Source of the DNA: Hymenobacter norwichensis DSM 15439
GTDB taxonomy: Bacteria; Bacteroidota; Bacteroidia; Cytophagales; Hymenobacteraceae
Reading direction: 5' to 3'
DNA length: 64,000 bases
Assembly: GCF_000420705.1 (NCBI RefSeq)
Contig: NZ_ATVL01000009.1
Location: forward strand, 248,001-312,000
The first letter of the stretch is position 1; every line of letters begins with the position of its first letter. The notes beneath the pieces are model-generated. The model worked only from the letters and a program-made list of their open reading frames with translations, searched no databases and was not told the origin of the DNA. A program made the translations under genes and the position numbers. Of this stretch, positions 26,500 to 34,711 are shown in pieces.

Positions 26500-27933
26500 C
26501 TAAGCCATCGGCATGGCCGCCCCAGTTATAGTGGTAGTAAGCACAGCATCAGTTGAGGTATCTGTGGTGGCGGTTGACTCATCGGGTATTGGGCTGCTGG
26601 CAGCGGGAGGAACTGCTGCTGCGGGTACGGCCGCTATAACTGGGGCGGCAAAAACCACTGAGGCTGGGTTAGACACGGGAGCCGAGCTACCAGCACCAAC
26701 TGCTGGGGTAGCATCCCGGGTGCGGTTATTCTGCCATTCTAGGCCAAGGTAGGTGGCGCTGCTCACAGCCAGTAGCAATATCTGGTTATCAGTCCATACC
26801 GGCATGGCCACGCTATTGTACACTGTCCGCACGAAGAAATACCCCATCAGCAGCGAAATCACTACTTGTTGTAGCCGGTTCATGCTCAAGCCATACGCAT
26901 CCGAAAGAATGTCGGTGAGCCAGCCCCGGCTAGTTAGCCACGGGCCGGTTGCGGACTCGGCCGGGGGCGGGTCGCGCCGGATAAGCCCGTTCACTGCCGC
27001 CGTTCCACCGCTGATGCCCAGCAGCGCCAGCGAGGTAGTGGAAATATCCGGCATCTCTCCCGACACACAATAGATAACCAGAAAACTGCCTAGGATGATA
27101 AACGTCCACCATGCCATTTGTACTTTGCCTAAGTTGAAGGGCGGGTTGACTTTCGCTAGTGTGGGCATAGATGCCGTGTTGCTCTCGCGTGGCAGAGTAA
27201 CGCGCAGCAGCCACGAGCGGGCCCCTAGGGTCAGCAAGCCAATGCCTAGGCCCAACGAACCCAGAAGAGCAATCCAAAGGGTAACGGGCTCAATTAGCTT
27301 GATGCGAATAGTACTGCCCACATGGTTGGGGTGCAGTTGGGTAAATATCCGGTCTTCGTAGCCCAACCCAATTTTGCCGGTGTAAGAGTAGTCCCAGGGC
27401 GACTGATATACTACATCCCAATACCGATAATTTCCAACGTTGCGCTCCAGCTTAAATACTATTTTATCGGGTACACCTACCGGGTACTCATCCAGCAGAA
27501 CTGTCAGCTTAGGGATGAGCGCCGCTGTAGCAGCCGAGTCGGGGTTGGCTGCCAATTTTTGAGCCGAGCGCAGAGCAGCAGCTGTCAGCACCTTATCGGC
27601 GCCCGACTCGTCGATGTATAGCGCCAGTGGCGGCATGTTCAGCAGGGGTGCATCATCAATGTATAACACCAAATTGCGCGCCTTGCTGTGGGCCTGCTGC
27701 GGGTCGAATCCTTGAGTAATCAACAGCGTCTCCTGCAATTTAAGCCAGCGGTTGAGGCCCGTAACTTCCAAGGCAATCGTGTTGCCGAGCTGAAAAACCG
27801 AATCCTGCGTGGGGGTATCCGTCACATAGATGCGCTGAATAACCGGCTGCTGTGCCCAGACCACACCGTGGGATAATAGTAGTGCCGCCAGCACTATCAA
27901 GTGCCGGCCGTAAGCAGATAGGCAAAGGAACAT
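26500..27933 (-). CDS. Unrecognised membrane protein with long periplasmic N-domain and Ala/Thr/Pro tail
   Basis: 477 residues. A signal peptide (HLIVLAALLLSHGVVWAQ) leads a soluble domain of about 200 residues (QRIYVTDTPTQDSVFQLGNT, VLYIDDAPLLNMPPLALYID) that looks beta-rich. Helices follow at about 215-240 (VTLWIALLGSLGLGIGLLTL), 270-290 (MAWWTFIILGSFLVIYCVSG), 295-310 and 355-400. The last 70 residues are low-complexity Ala/Pro/Thr/Ser (PVIAAVPAAAVPPAASS). No known family is recognised. It lies on the same strand as the muramidase (gap 52 bases), so they may be co-transcribed. A role in envelope transport or signalling is possible but unsupported. Confidence 0.8.
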   Translation of the reverse strand: MFLCLSAYGRHLIVLAALLLSHGVVWAQQPVIQRIYVTDTPTQDSVFQLGNTIALEVTGLNRWLKLQETLLITQGFDPQQAHSKARNLVLYIDDAPLLNMPPLALYIDESGADKVLTAAALRSAQKLAANPDSAATAALIPKLTVLLDEYPVGVPDKIVFKLERNVGNYRYWDVVYQSPWDYSYTGKIGLGYEDRIFTQLHPNHVGSTIRIKLIEPVTLWIALLGSLGLGIGLLTLGARSWLLRVTLPRESNTASMPTLAKVNPPFNLGKVQMAWWTFIILGSFLVIYCVSGEMPDISTTSLALLGISGGTAAVNGLIRRDPPPAESATGPWLTSRGWLTDILSDAYGLSMNRLQQVVISLLMGYFFVRTVYNSVAMPVWTDNQILLLAVSSATYLGLEWQNNRTRDATPAVGAGSSAPVSNPASVVFAAPVIAAVPAAAVPPAASSPIPDESTATTDTSTDAVLTTTITGAAMPMA

Positions 27934-27985
27934 GTAAGGGGTAGATAGTGCTGGCTAAAGAGACTCGGGCAGAAGTAGGGCGCCT

Positions 27986-28639
27986 TTACGCCGCGTATGG
28001 AATGGCAGTCACTCGCCCCAACCAGGCTGGCAGGTAGCGCTGCATGGCTGCCTCGGGTGCTAGGTGCACGCTTTGCAGCATGCTTACCAACGCAGGTGGG
28101 GCTACGGAATGGCCTGCCCGGTACTGGTAAAAAGCGCGCCGAACGGCAACAAGTGCCTCGTAATAAGCCTCGGCCGGTGCCGCGTTGATGGCTGTTAGCG
28201 TAGCTGGGCCAATTTGCCCGTCGATAACGCCTTGCCAGCCAAACGACGAAGCCAGTACGTATTGCGCCAGATGACCAACCCGACTAACGCCACTGTTAAC
28301 CCCAATGTCGCAGAGTTGGCTGGCAACGCACTGGCTGTTGATGTTGCTTAAGTGCAAATTGTCCCAGTACTGAGCTTGGTAAAACGACCGTACCAGAGTG
28401 GCTAGGGTGGCATCTTTTTCTAATATATCCGTAGCCAGTTTGTTGCGTGGGGCTACTTGGCAGTTGGCGGGCCAGTCGGGCTTAGTTTTATAAGCATCTA
28501 GTACAGGCCAGCCGGGCCAATGCGGATTGAACACCCGGGAAATGCCGCGCCAGGTTTCGCCACCTGGGTCGTGTGGGTCAAATACGTAGCCGCCCTCATT
28601 GAGTAGTAGCAAGGGAAAGTAGGCAGCGAAATCAGCCAT
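27986..28639 (-). CDS. GH108-type N-acetylmuramidase with peptidoglycan-binding domain
   Basis: 217 residues. The GH108 motif NEGGYVFDPHDPGGETWRGI opens the protein (catalytic Glu15 expected in the EGG motif), followed by the helical core (FYQAQYWDNLHLSNINSQCV, DIGVNSGVSR) and a PG-binding segment (DGQIGPATLTAINA). The family cleaves the glycan strand of peptidoglycan and is used as phage endolysin, secretion-aiding lysozyme or effector. No signal peptide is present, so release would need a holin, lysis or another exporter. No holin or phage structural gene is adjacent apart from the distant collar trio. The membrane protein immediately downstream (26500-27933) is the only candidate partner. 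Confidence 0.9.
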   Translation of the reverse strand: MADFAAYFPLLLLNEGGYVFDPHDPGGETWRGISRVFNPHWPGWPVLDAYKTKPDWPANCQVAPRNKLATDILEKDATLATLVRSFYQAQYWDNLHLSNINSQCVASQLCDIGVNSGVSRVGHLAQYVLASSFGWQGVIDGQIGPATLTAINAAPAEAYYEALVAVRRAFYQYRAGHSVAPPALVSMLQSVHLAPEAAMQRYLPAWLGRVTAIPYAA

Positions 28640-29166
28640 GACAGAAAGTAATTAGGTGAAAATGAAGCAGATGAACAGGTTATTAGAGTGTAGTCGGCAT
28701 TGGCCAGCTTACACGTAGTAGTGAGGTAAGCACAGCCGGCAACCCCGCGATGCTTCCGTGCCAGCTAGGCCTACTGTGCTAGTCGATGAGTGCAGTCGTT
28801 ATTGCAGGTGAAGCGTTGTTGGGAGGCTTGCTCATAAGTAGTTGCCTAACACAAGGAGGGCAACGTTTTTTACACGTTCCGTTCTGGTGCGGGCCAGCTA
28901 TGCCAACAAGTGTATTTTTTCCTCTAAAGCGTTGAGGCTGGTAGAATAGGGCGCACCAATACCTAAACAATGCTTTGCTTGGGCTTAACACTTGCGGTGC
29001 CTGTCCTAGAGTTATATGGTGGGCCGCTCCGTACTTAAGGGAGCATCGTATTTGTGTGCTGTCGTGTGCTGCCTGTTTTGCCTAGCTTTACAACCGAGGA
29101 AAGCCGCTATGCTCTGTGGCTCTTTCACTTAGCCAGGTATACTCCACAGATTAAGCTGATATGCCT
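28640..29166. other. 527-base region without a recognisable gene
   Basis: Between the lipase stop and the muramidase start. Short frames here (for example 28779-28991 on minus) lack natural composition. It probably contains the muramidase promoter; no hairpin, repeat or RNA gene was seen. Confidence 0.5.
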
Positions 29167-30162
29167 CTATTGTGGGTATGTGCGGGGGCCAAACTTCAGC
29201 AACTCCCAATACATCAGGCTTTGTACCATTTGCAAATAGATACACTCCATCGAGTGATTTCCCCAATCGTCCCACGTTTGCCACACAAACGTGGCAGGAA
29301 CGCCAACGTGCACATACGGGTCGTTGGGTGTGTTGGGAGCCAGGGAAACCATGCTGGGCACAAAGTCGCACAGATTAGCGAAGCGTAAACCCAATGGCAA
29401 CTCTGCCTGGTAAGCAGTGGCAAAAGCCTGGTCGCCTAGGTGCAGGCCACCGAAGGTGATTACCACGGGTTGCTTACTACTGCCTGTATAGCTACCACTT
29501 AAGTACGCATCTAAGGCGCCCAGCGTCGCTAGTGGTCCGCCTAGGCTGTGGGCTGCCACATACCATGGGGCATCGGGGTTAGCCTGGGCAATAGCCCGTA
29601 CTGCTGCTTGGAAGGAGGCCGCCAGGGAAGTAACCAAGCCGGCGTCGCTACGAGTGTAGAAGTCGTAAAGGGCCGAGTTGACATTGCCATACGGGTGCTG
29701 CGTGCCGGCCCCACTGCTTGGCAGCAAGCACGGTGTGTTGTGGTCCCACCCCAGCAAGTCATAGCCAGCTTCTTCGAGTGTTACAGTGCCGCGCAACACC
29801 ACTATATTATGCGACAAGTCGTTGGCTACTGCCGAGAAGCCAAATAGTTGCTTGCCAAACGACGGCTCACCGGTAGTGGGCGGTGGCGAGCAGTAAGCGG
29901 CCGCCTGCTTCTTGGTACGGGCGGCAGCATCGGCTTCCGCCAATCTCGCGAAGGGGCTAATGTTAGGGTCACTTTCCCAGACGTAAATAGGAGTGAGCAT
30001 CTGGTAACCCAGCAACACAGGCGTGTTGTTAGAGCCGTTGTTGTAAGCATCATAGGCCGCCATCACTCCCTGGGCCAGCGCCAGAGACAGTTGCTGGAGA
30101 GTAAGCGCTGTTGGAAGCGACGCTTCTAGCGAGGCAACCAGACTATCGGTTGTTGTTGTCAT
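29167..30162 (-). CDS. Class 3 lipase family protein
   Basis: 331 residues. The lipase_3 fold shows VVLRGTVTLEEAGYDLLGW (the RGT strand), the nucleophile elbow VAAHSLGGPLATL (Ser206), the acid in FANLCDFVPSM (Asp266) and the His in WGNHSMECIYL (His303), all in the expected order. The N-terminal about 80 residues (QQLSLALAQGVMAAYDAYNN) form the helical lid region. It has no signal peptide. Class 3 lipases hydrolyse acylglycerols or phospholipids and include secreted effectors. Flanks are gene-poor. It sits with a muramidase and the unrecognised 507-residue protein, which together look like a set of envelope-attacking proteins (inference). Confidence 0.9.
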   Translation of the reverse strand: MTTTTDSLVASLEASLPTALTLQQLSLALAQGVMAAYDAYNNGSNNTPVLLGYQMLTPIYVWESDPNISPFARLAEADAAARTKKQAAAYCSPPPTTGEPSFGKQLFGFSAVANDLSHNIVVLRGTVTLEEAGYDLLGWDHNTPCLLPSSGAGTQHPYGNVNSALYDFYTRSDAGLVTSLAASFQAAVRAIAQANPDAPWYVAAHSLGGPLATLGALDAYLSGSYTGSSKQPVVITFGGLHLGDQAFATAYQAELPLGLRFANLCDFVPSMVSLAPNTPNDPYVHVGVPATFVWQTWDDWGNHSMECIYLQMVQSLMYWELLKFGPRTYPQ

Positions 30163-31097
30163 AGAGATGGTGGATAAGGAATAGGGAAACGAATAGGCTT
30201 TAAAGCATCCGCTTGCCGTGATGGCGCAGGAGTTCAGGAATTAGAGAGAAATATAAAATTTACAATAAGGCAATACATTTCCTGGTTGGTGCGGGAAGTA
30301 GAACCCGTTAGCTGTCCCACAAGCGCTTAGGATTTGTTTACTGCAAAAGAAAGACCTGTCAGGCAGTAAAAACCACGTATAAACCCGTGTTTTACAAAAA
30401 TTTACCTTGCTTCAGTTTCCTTGTCTTCTTGGCATCCACAGCTACTCTGATGTAGCATATAGGCACAAGCGCTAGTGTGAAAACACCACTCACCTATGGA
30501 TTTCGAGGTCTTTCTGATTGATAATTTTTCATGTTAGGTTAGTGCCTGACTATAACACCTATGGTGCTGGAAACAACTGGTAACATCAAATGTGGGTGGC
30601 AAAATTTACTTCTCATTGCCCCTCTGCACTGCTGGGCCTAAGTGAATCAGCGCTCGGGTAATCCGCTGAAGAAATCTACCTGCATAGGTTGTCAGGCTCG
30701 GTCACTGTTGCGGAATACGGGCAGTTCTCGTACTGTGCAGCGGTACATGCATATTGTTCCATCCATTTATCAGCAAGCTACCTGGCATGGCACTGCTTGG
30801 GTGTCCGGCCCCTATTGTGGAAAGGAAGCAGTGGAACGAGAATGGCCTTAGGTGAAGCACCAAGGCCTACCTAAGGCACCAATTGGGGGCTGCAGCTGGG
30901 TAGCAAGTAGAAATACCCAATTTTCAAATCGCGCATTTCTACCTGTAAGTAGGCCAAGGCTAGGCGGTAGGTTTGTCATATCAATTGGCTGAGGCACAAG
31001 CCCAACCGGGCCGAAGCGCAAGGACACAATTGATGGGCACAAGCCGAACAGCCCCACCAAAGTAGGCACATGCTATTCTTCTACCCAACAGTCCACT
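30163..31097. other. 935-base gene-free region between lipase and 507-residue protein genes
   Basis: Divergent spacer with AT-rich segments (30360-30420, 30520-30610). Small frames at 30642-30874 lack natural composition. A 9-base inverted repeat GCCTTAGGT/ACCTAAGGC lies at 30845-30853 and 30869-30877, and a TAnnTTTG box at 30968-30975. Nothing else is definable; the unusual length marks this as accessory DNA. Confidence 0.5.
30968..30975 (+). promoter_or_regulatory. Putative -7 box for the 507-residue protein gene
   Basis: TAGGTTTG matches TAnnTTTG exactly, 122 bases before the ATG at 31098, which would imply a long leader. No partner -33 element was seen. Confidence 0.25.
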
Positions 31098-32621
31098 ATG
31101 GAAACTCAAGTTCTTCAACCAAGCCAGCCAACTGTAGCTACCCAACCCAATCCTGCTTACTCCATCAAATCAGTAGAGGCCGGTGGCACGATGGCGCCCA
31201 TCCAGAATACGTTCTTCCAAGAACTCAACACGCAGGCTCAAGACACAGTTGTCAACAACCTAGGCATCAAGAACATGGTGCCGGTGGATGAGGCCGCCCT
31301 AGGCGATTTTCCCTGGTTCTGGAATAATATGGGTGTGTTCAATCTAAGTACTTACCAGTGGCTCAACAACGTGTTCAGCTACAACAAGGAGGGGGGCTAC
31401 GTGCAAGCCGCTGGCAACGAATTGACCACGGCGTACTACAACGTGGTAGCGGGAATCACCTACCAGCTTTCGGCCCAGGATGAAGCCAGCCTTAACGACG
31501 CGGTAAACAAAAACGCGGCTGTGGCCAACACGCTCTATAATGACTGGATCACTTTTGCTGGACCTATTCCGGCTTCGGCTAACGCCAACACGTTAGCTGC
31601 CAAGATGGCGTATATCACAAGCCAAGTGGTGTTGTGGGGGGCTGCTGGCCTGACGCTAGGCGCCCTGCGCAGTAGCTTAGACGCCATTTCTCTGCTGCCC
31701 AATATGCCACTCGACTCGGATACCGTCGTTAATGACCTGATGACCTATCTAGCCAACACCAGCGAGGTGTCCGGCATTCAATCGTCGGTGCTCTCACGCA
31801 ATAACCAATTAGCCAACCTGCGCAAAAACCTACAGCCGGCTCCAGCTACGGCCACCCAAGGCTGGATGCAGGCGGCTGGTAGCAGCGGTGTGGTTACCAT
31901 TGTACCTACAATTAATATTGCCGAGCCTATTGCTACTATTCAGAATGCCTTGTATCCAACGAGCGGCGGGGCGAGCTTCTCGGTAACGATGAACGTGAGC
32001 AAAATCGACCAGAACACCGTGCAGGTACATGCCGATGGTGGTTTAGGCGGTAGTGGCTCTATCGGCTGGTTTGGTATCAGCGGCAACGCTAGTGCTTCCT
32101 ACAATATGTTCTCCTTCAGCCAGCAAACTGAAAACTGTGTTGTAAAGATGACTTTCAATGGCGTAACGAAGGTGACCCCGACGCCCGCCACCTACGACAT
32201 CTCCTCGGCCTCGGGCTGGTGGCTGCCTTCTGTTATCAAGCAGGCCGTCAATTTTGACCCCAAAGTGGGTGGCTACCAATTCACGATTCCAACTCCCTAT
32301 GACTTCGGTGCGGACGGTTCGTTTGGTACCGTATCCAGCTTAATTATCAGTCAGCTGCCGACCTTCGAAATGACGTACACGAGCACCGACTTCTCATCGT
32401 TTCAGCAGGTGTTTCAGGAGCAGTCTTCGTGGGGCGTATCGTTCCTAGGGGTTCCGTTAGCTGGTGGTTCACAATCATACTACCAAGCTAAGCTTAGCCA
32501 GGACTCTACGGCCGGCACTATCACCGTGACCATGTCGCCACCTGCTACTTCAACGCCCGTGCCCACGCTGGGTCAGGTTGCCTTTTTGGTAGGAGCTGAA
32601 ATGGAGTGGCCTGCGGTTTAG
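31098..32621 (+). CDS. Unrecognised 507-residue protein, helical N-half and beta-rich C-half
   Basis: ATG at 31098 without a signal peptide. The N-terminal half is mainly helical and contains a hydrophobic stretch (MAYITSQVVLWGAAGLTLGA, about residues 170-190). The C-terminal half (about 255-480) is beta-rich with alternating polar/hydrophobic and Gly/Ser-rich strands (GGLGGSGSIGWFGISGNASA, SWGVSFLGVPLAGGSQSYYQ) and a GWWLPSVIKQAV segment. This architecture recalls pore-forming toxins or membrane-interacting proteins, but no family is recognised and no function is assigned. It is a single-gene transcript with a very strong terminator. It faces away from the lipase and muramidase genes across a gene-free spacer. 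Confidence 0.85.
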   Translation: METQVLQPSQPTVATQPNPAYSIKSVEAGGTMAPIQNTFFQELNTQAQDTVVNNLGIKNMVPVDEAALGDFPWFWNNMGVFNLSTYQWLNNVFSYNKEGGYVQAAGNELTTAYYNVVAGITYQLSAQDEASLNDAVNKNAAVANTLYNDWITFAGPIPASANANTLAAKMAYITSQVVLWGAAGLTLGALRSSLDAISLLPNMPLDSDTVVNDLMTYLANTSEVSGIQSSVLSRNNQLANLRKNLQPAPATATQGWMQAAGSSGVVTIVPTINIAEPIATIQNALYPTSGGASFSVTMNVSKIDQNTVQVHADGGLGGSGSIGWFGISGNASASYNMFSFSQQTENCVVKMTFNGVTKVTPTPATYDISSASGWWLPSVIKQAVNFDPKVGGYQFTIPTPYDFGADGSFGTVSSLIISQLPTFEMTYTSTDFSSFQQVFQEQSSWGVSFLGVPLAGGSQSYYQAKLSQDSTAGTITVTMSPPATSTPVPTLGQVAFLVGAEMEWPAV

Positions 32622-32649
32622 ACATTAGACGGACCAGAGATTAAGTGCC

Positions 32650-32690
32650 AACAGCCCGGTCGGACATGTGTCCGACCGGGCTGTTGTTTT
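32650..32690 (+). terminator. Strong rho-independent terminator after the 507-residue protein gene
   Basis: A 17-base perfect inverted repeat (left arm 32650-32666, ending GGTCGGACA; right arm 32669-32685) followed by a T-rich run TTTTTT, 28 bases after the stop codon. Textbook shape. Confidence 0.92.
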
Positions 32691-33207
32691 TTGCTGGTGC
32701 CGGTGCCGGTGCCTCGTAAAAAATACACGCCGGCCTCGTTGCTGATCAATATATACCCCAGTGCAGTGAGTTTAGGCTTGAGTCCATGCAGATTGGGCTG
32801 CACTGCATCTTCAAAATAGGGTTGATTTGCCTGGCGCCTGCGGGGGCGGGCCTCAGGCCGCGGTTTTCCCTCCTTGTCTTTTTTCGATGCGTAAGAAATA
32901 TTGCCTGCTCGTGTGGTTGTATACTCTGCCTTTCGGTGGGTTTGCTGGGCGGTAGTTGGGCACCGTGGCATTGGCGAAATTGCTGCTATTCGTTCAAGTC
33001 TCAAGGTTCGACGGAGAGTGCAGCAACGTTGGGCAAGCAACTATCTACTCCATTACTAGCTTCAATCGGTAGCAGATAGTCCATGCCTTTTAGCTATATC
33101 GACCAGAAGCGCAGATGAAGAGCTGGTTCGCTTTCCATTTCTTATCCTACATCAAGGTCACGCGCCTTGGGCAGAGGTACTTTTGTTGAGTAAAAACCAC
33201 CAACCTC
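32691..33207. other. Intergenic region with a doubtful minus-strand reading frame
   Basis: A GGTGCC triplet repeat lies near 32696-32716. A 140-codon frame on minus (33040-32618) has one natural-looking part (LKPKLTALGYILISNEAGVY) but poor composition at both ends and runs through the terminator hairpin, so at most it is a gene remnant. A -7 box for the next gene is listed separately. Confidence 0.4.
33178..33185 (+). promoter_or_regulatory. Putative -7 box for ygiD
   Basis: TACTTTTG matches TAnnTTTG exactly and ends 22 bases before the ATG at 33208, the same spacing as seen before the genes at 10556 and 44198. Confidence 0.45.
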
Positions 33208-34098
33208 ATGCACCGTAAAGAGTTCTTGAAAACCCTGGCGGTGCTGCCATTTGCCTTTCCTATGAACTCTCTGCAAGACCTCCATAAAACCGCCAGCAGC
33301 TTCCAAAAGACCATCAAAATGCCGGTGCTCTTCGTGGGTCACGGCTCCCCGATGAATGCGCTGGCCGATAACCCGTTCACCCAAACCCTGCACCAGTTAG
33401 GGAGAGATATTCGCAACCGCCAACCGCCGCGGGCAGTGCTGGTAGTATCGGCGCACTGGCTTACGCGTGGTACCTTCGTGGCCGTAAATGAGCGGCCCGA
33501 AACCATCCACGACTTCGGTGGCTTCCCGCAGGAGCTGTTCGACATGCAGTACCCCGCGCCCGGCGCGCCCGATGTAGCCCAGGAGGTGCTGGCCGCCTTG
33601 CCCGACGCGCACCCCACCGACGAGTGGGGTCTCGACCACGGTACCTGGACGGTGCTGCACCACATCTTCCCGGAGGCCGATATTCCGGTGTTCCAACTCA
33701 GCATCGACTACCACCAGCCCATGACCTTCCATGCCGAGCTGGCCCGGCAGCTACAGTTTCTGCGCCGCCGGGGCGTACTGATTCTGGGTAGCGGTAATAT
33801 CGTGCACAACCTGCGCCAGAGCATGCCCAAATTCATGGCTGATGATGCTACGCCCTATGCCTGGGCGCAGGAGTTCGATGAGTGGGCCAAAGCAAAAATC
33901 GACCAGCGCGACTTACTAGCTCTGGCCCACTATCAGCAAGCCGGTGCCAGCGGCCCCCTAGCCGTACCCACCCCCGACCACTACATTCCCATGCTCTATA
34001 GCTTAGCCCTAGCAGAGCCCAACGACGCCATTCGCCATGCCTATGAGGAAGTTAGTTTCGGCGGAATGAGTATGCGTACGTTTGTAATAGGGGAGTAG
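33208..34098 (+). CDS. ygiD: 4,5-DOPA dioxygenase extradiol-type protein (YgiD family)
   Basis: 296 residues. An N-terminal segment of about 35 residues (MHRKEFLKTLAVLPFAFPMN) may be an export signal and is absent in E. coli YgiD. The core starts MPVLFVGHGSPMNAL (His45) and has VVSAHWLTRG (His83), a DFGGFPQELF strand and LDHGTWTVLHHIFPEADIP, with the zinc/metal-binding histidines of the class III extradiol ring-cleavage fold. Family members open catechol rings such as DOPA in vitro; the natural substrate is generally uncertain. It is monocistronic with its own promoter box and terminator. Assignment to the family is firm; substrate is not. Confidence 0.92.
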   Translation: MHRKEFLKTLAVLPFAFPMNSLQDLHKTASSFQKTIKMPVLFVGHGSPMNALADNPFTQTLHQLGRDIRNRQPPRAVLVVSAHWLTRGTFVAVNERPETIHDFGGFPQELFDMQYPAPGAPDVAQEVLAALPDAHPTDEWGLDHGTWTVLHHIFPEADIPVFQLSIDYHQPMTFHAELARQLQFLRRRGVLILGSGNIVHNLRQSMPKFMADDATPYAWAQEFDEWAKAKIDQRDLLALAHYQQAGASGPLAVPTPDHYIPMLYSLALAEPNDAIRHAYEEVSFGGMSMRTFVIGE

Positions 34099-34123
34099 GC
34101 TTTATAGAACAAAAAATTGGACG

Positions 34124-34153
34124 ACACCGGCCCGCATGGGTCGGTGTTTTTTT
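34124..34153 (+). terminator. Rho-independent terminator after ygiD
   Basis: Stem ACACCGGCCC (34124-34133) and GGGTCGGTGT (34138-34147) with one G-T pair and a GCAT loop, followed by a run of seven T. It lies 25 bases after the stop. Confidence 0.9.
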
Positions 34154-34711
34154 GTGTCAGTAGGTTTAGTTATAAATATGACTCCAGTTGGGTAAGCTTA
34201 TGCGCCTATGTGTAGCTTAATAGAGCTTGGAGAATAGTGCTATTATATTGTAGCGTAGTTATCATGATAATGAAGATTTAAGTTAATCTACTGTTCAGGT
34301 AATAAGTAATTATGTGTTTATTTTATCCATAAAGCATTGATGTGTAATGCAATGTATTCTTTTTTCAATCTCTTTATTGATTTTCGTGGTTAAGAAGAAT
34401 AGTTATAAAAAAAGATGGATTGGCTACACTTAGTATCACTATAATTTTCCAAATTTGGGTATTTGCGAGTGCAGGAAAACTATATTGAGAATAGGTGCTC
34501 TATTTTGAGAATAATAGAATGAAAATAAGATTATGGAAAAGCGTGAAATTATCTTCGTGATGGAGTAGCAGGTGAAAATCAAAGACCTTAATTCCCGTTC
34601 ACAGGATTATTGGTGAGCAGGATGTCTGATTCGGGGAGAAAGAAGCCGTTTCGATAAGGGAGTGAGGAGCAGCTGTTATTCAAGGTTCTAATTCTCCGAT
34701 TTATTACTCTT
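34154..34711. other. AT-rich intergenic region upstream of the giant DUF11-repeat gene
   Basis: About 560 bases, strikingly AT-rich (34160-34560) compared with the neighbouring coding DNA. Imperfect promoter-like boxes such as TATATTGA and TATTTTGA occur near 34480-34510. No coding frame or RNA gene is evident. The composition may mark a regulated promoter or transferred DNA. Confidence 0.5.

Noticed and set aside
30642..30874. Small plus-strand frames of 61-69 codons in the gene-free region
   Set aside because: Two overlapping frames of equal length with no natural composition or start context.
32618..33040. 140-codon minus-strand gene
   Set aside because: It reads through a strong terminator hairpin and has poor composition at both ends; kept only as a possible remnant in the intergenic note.
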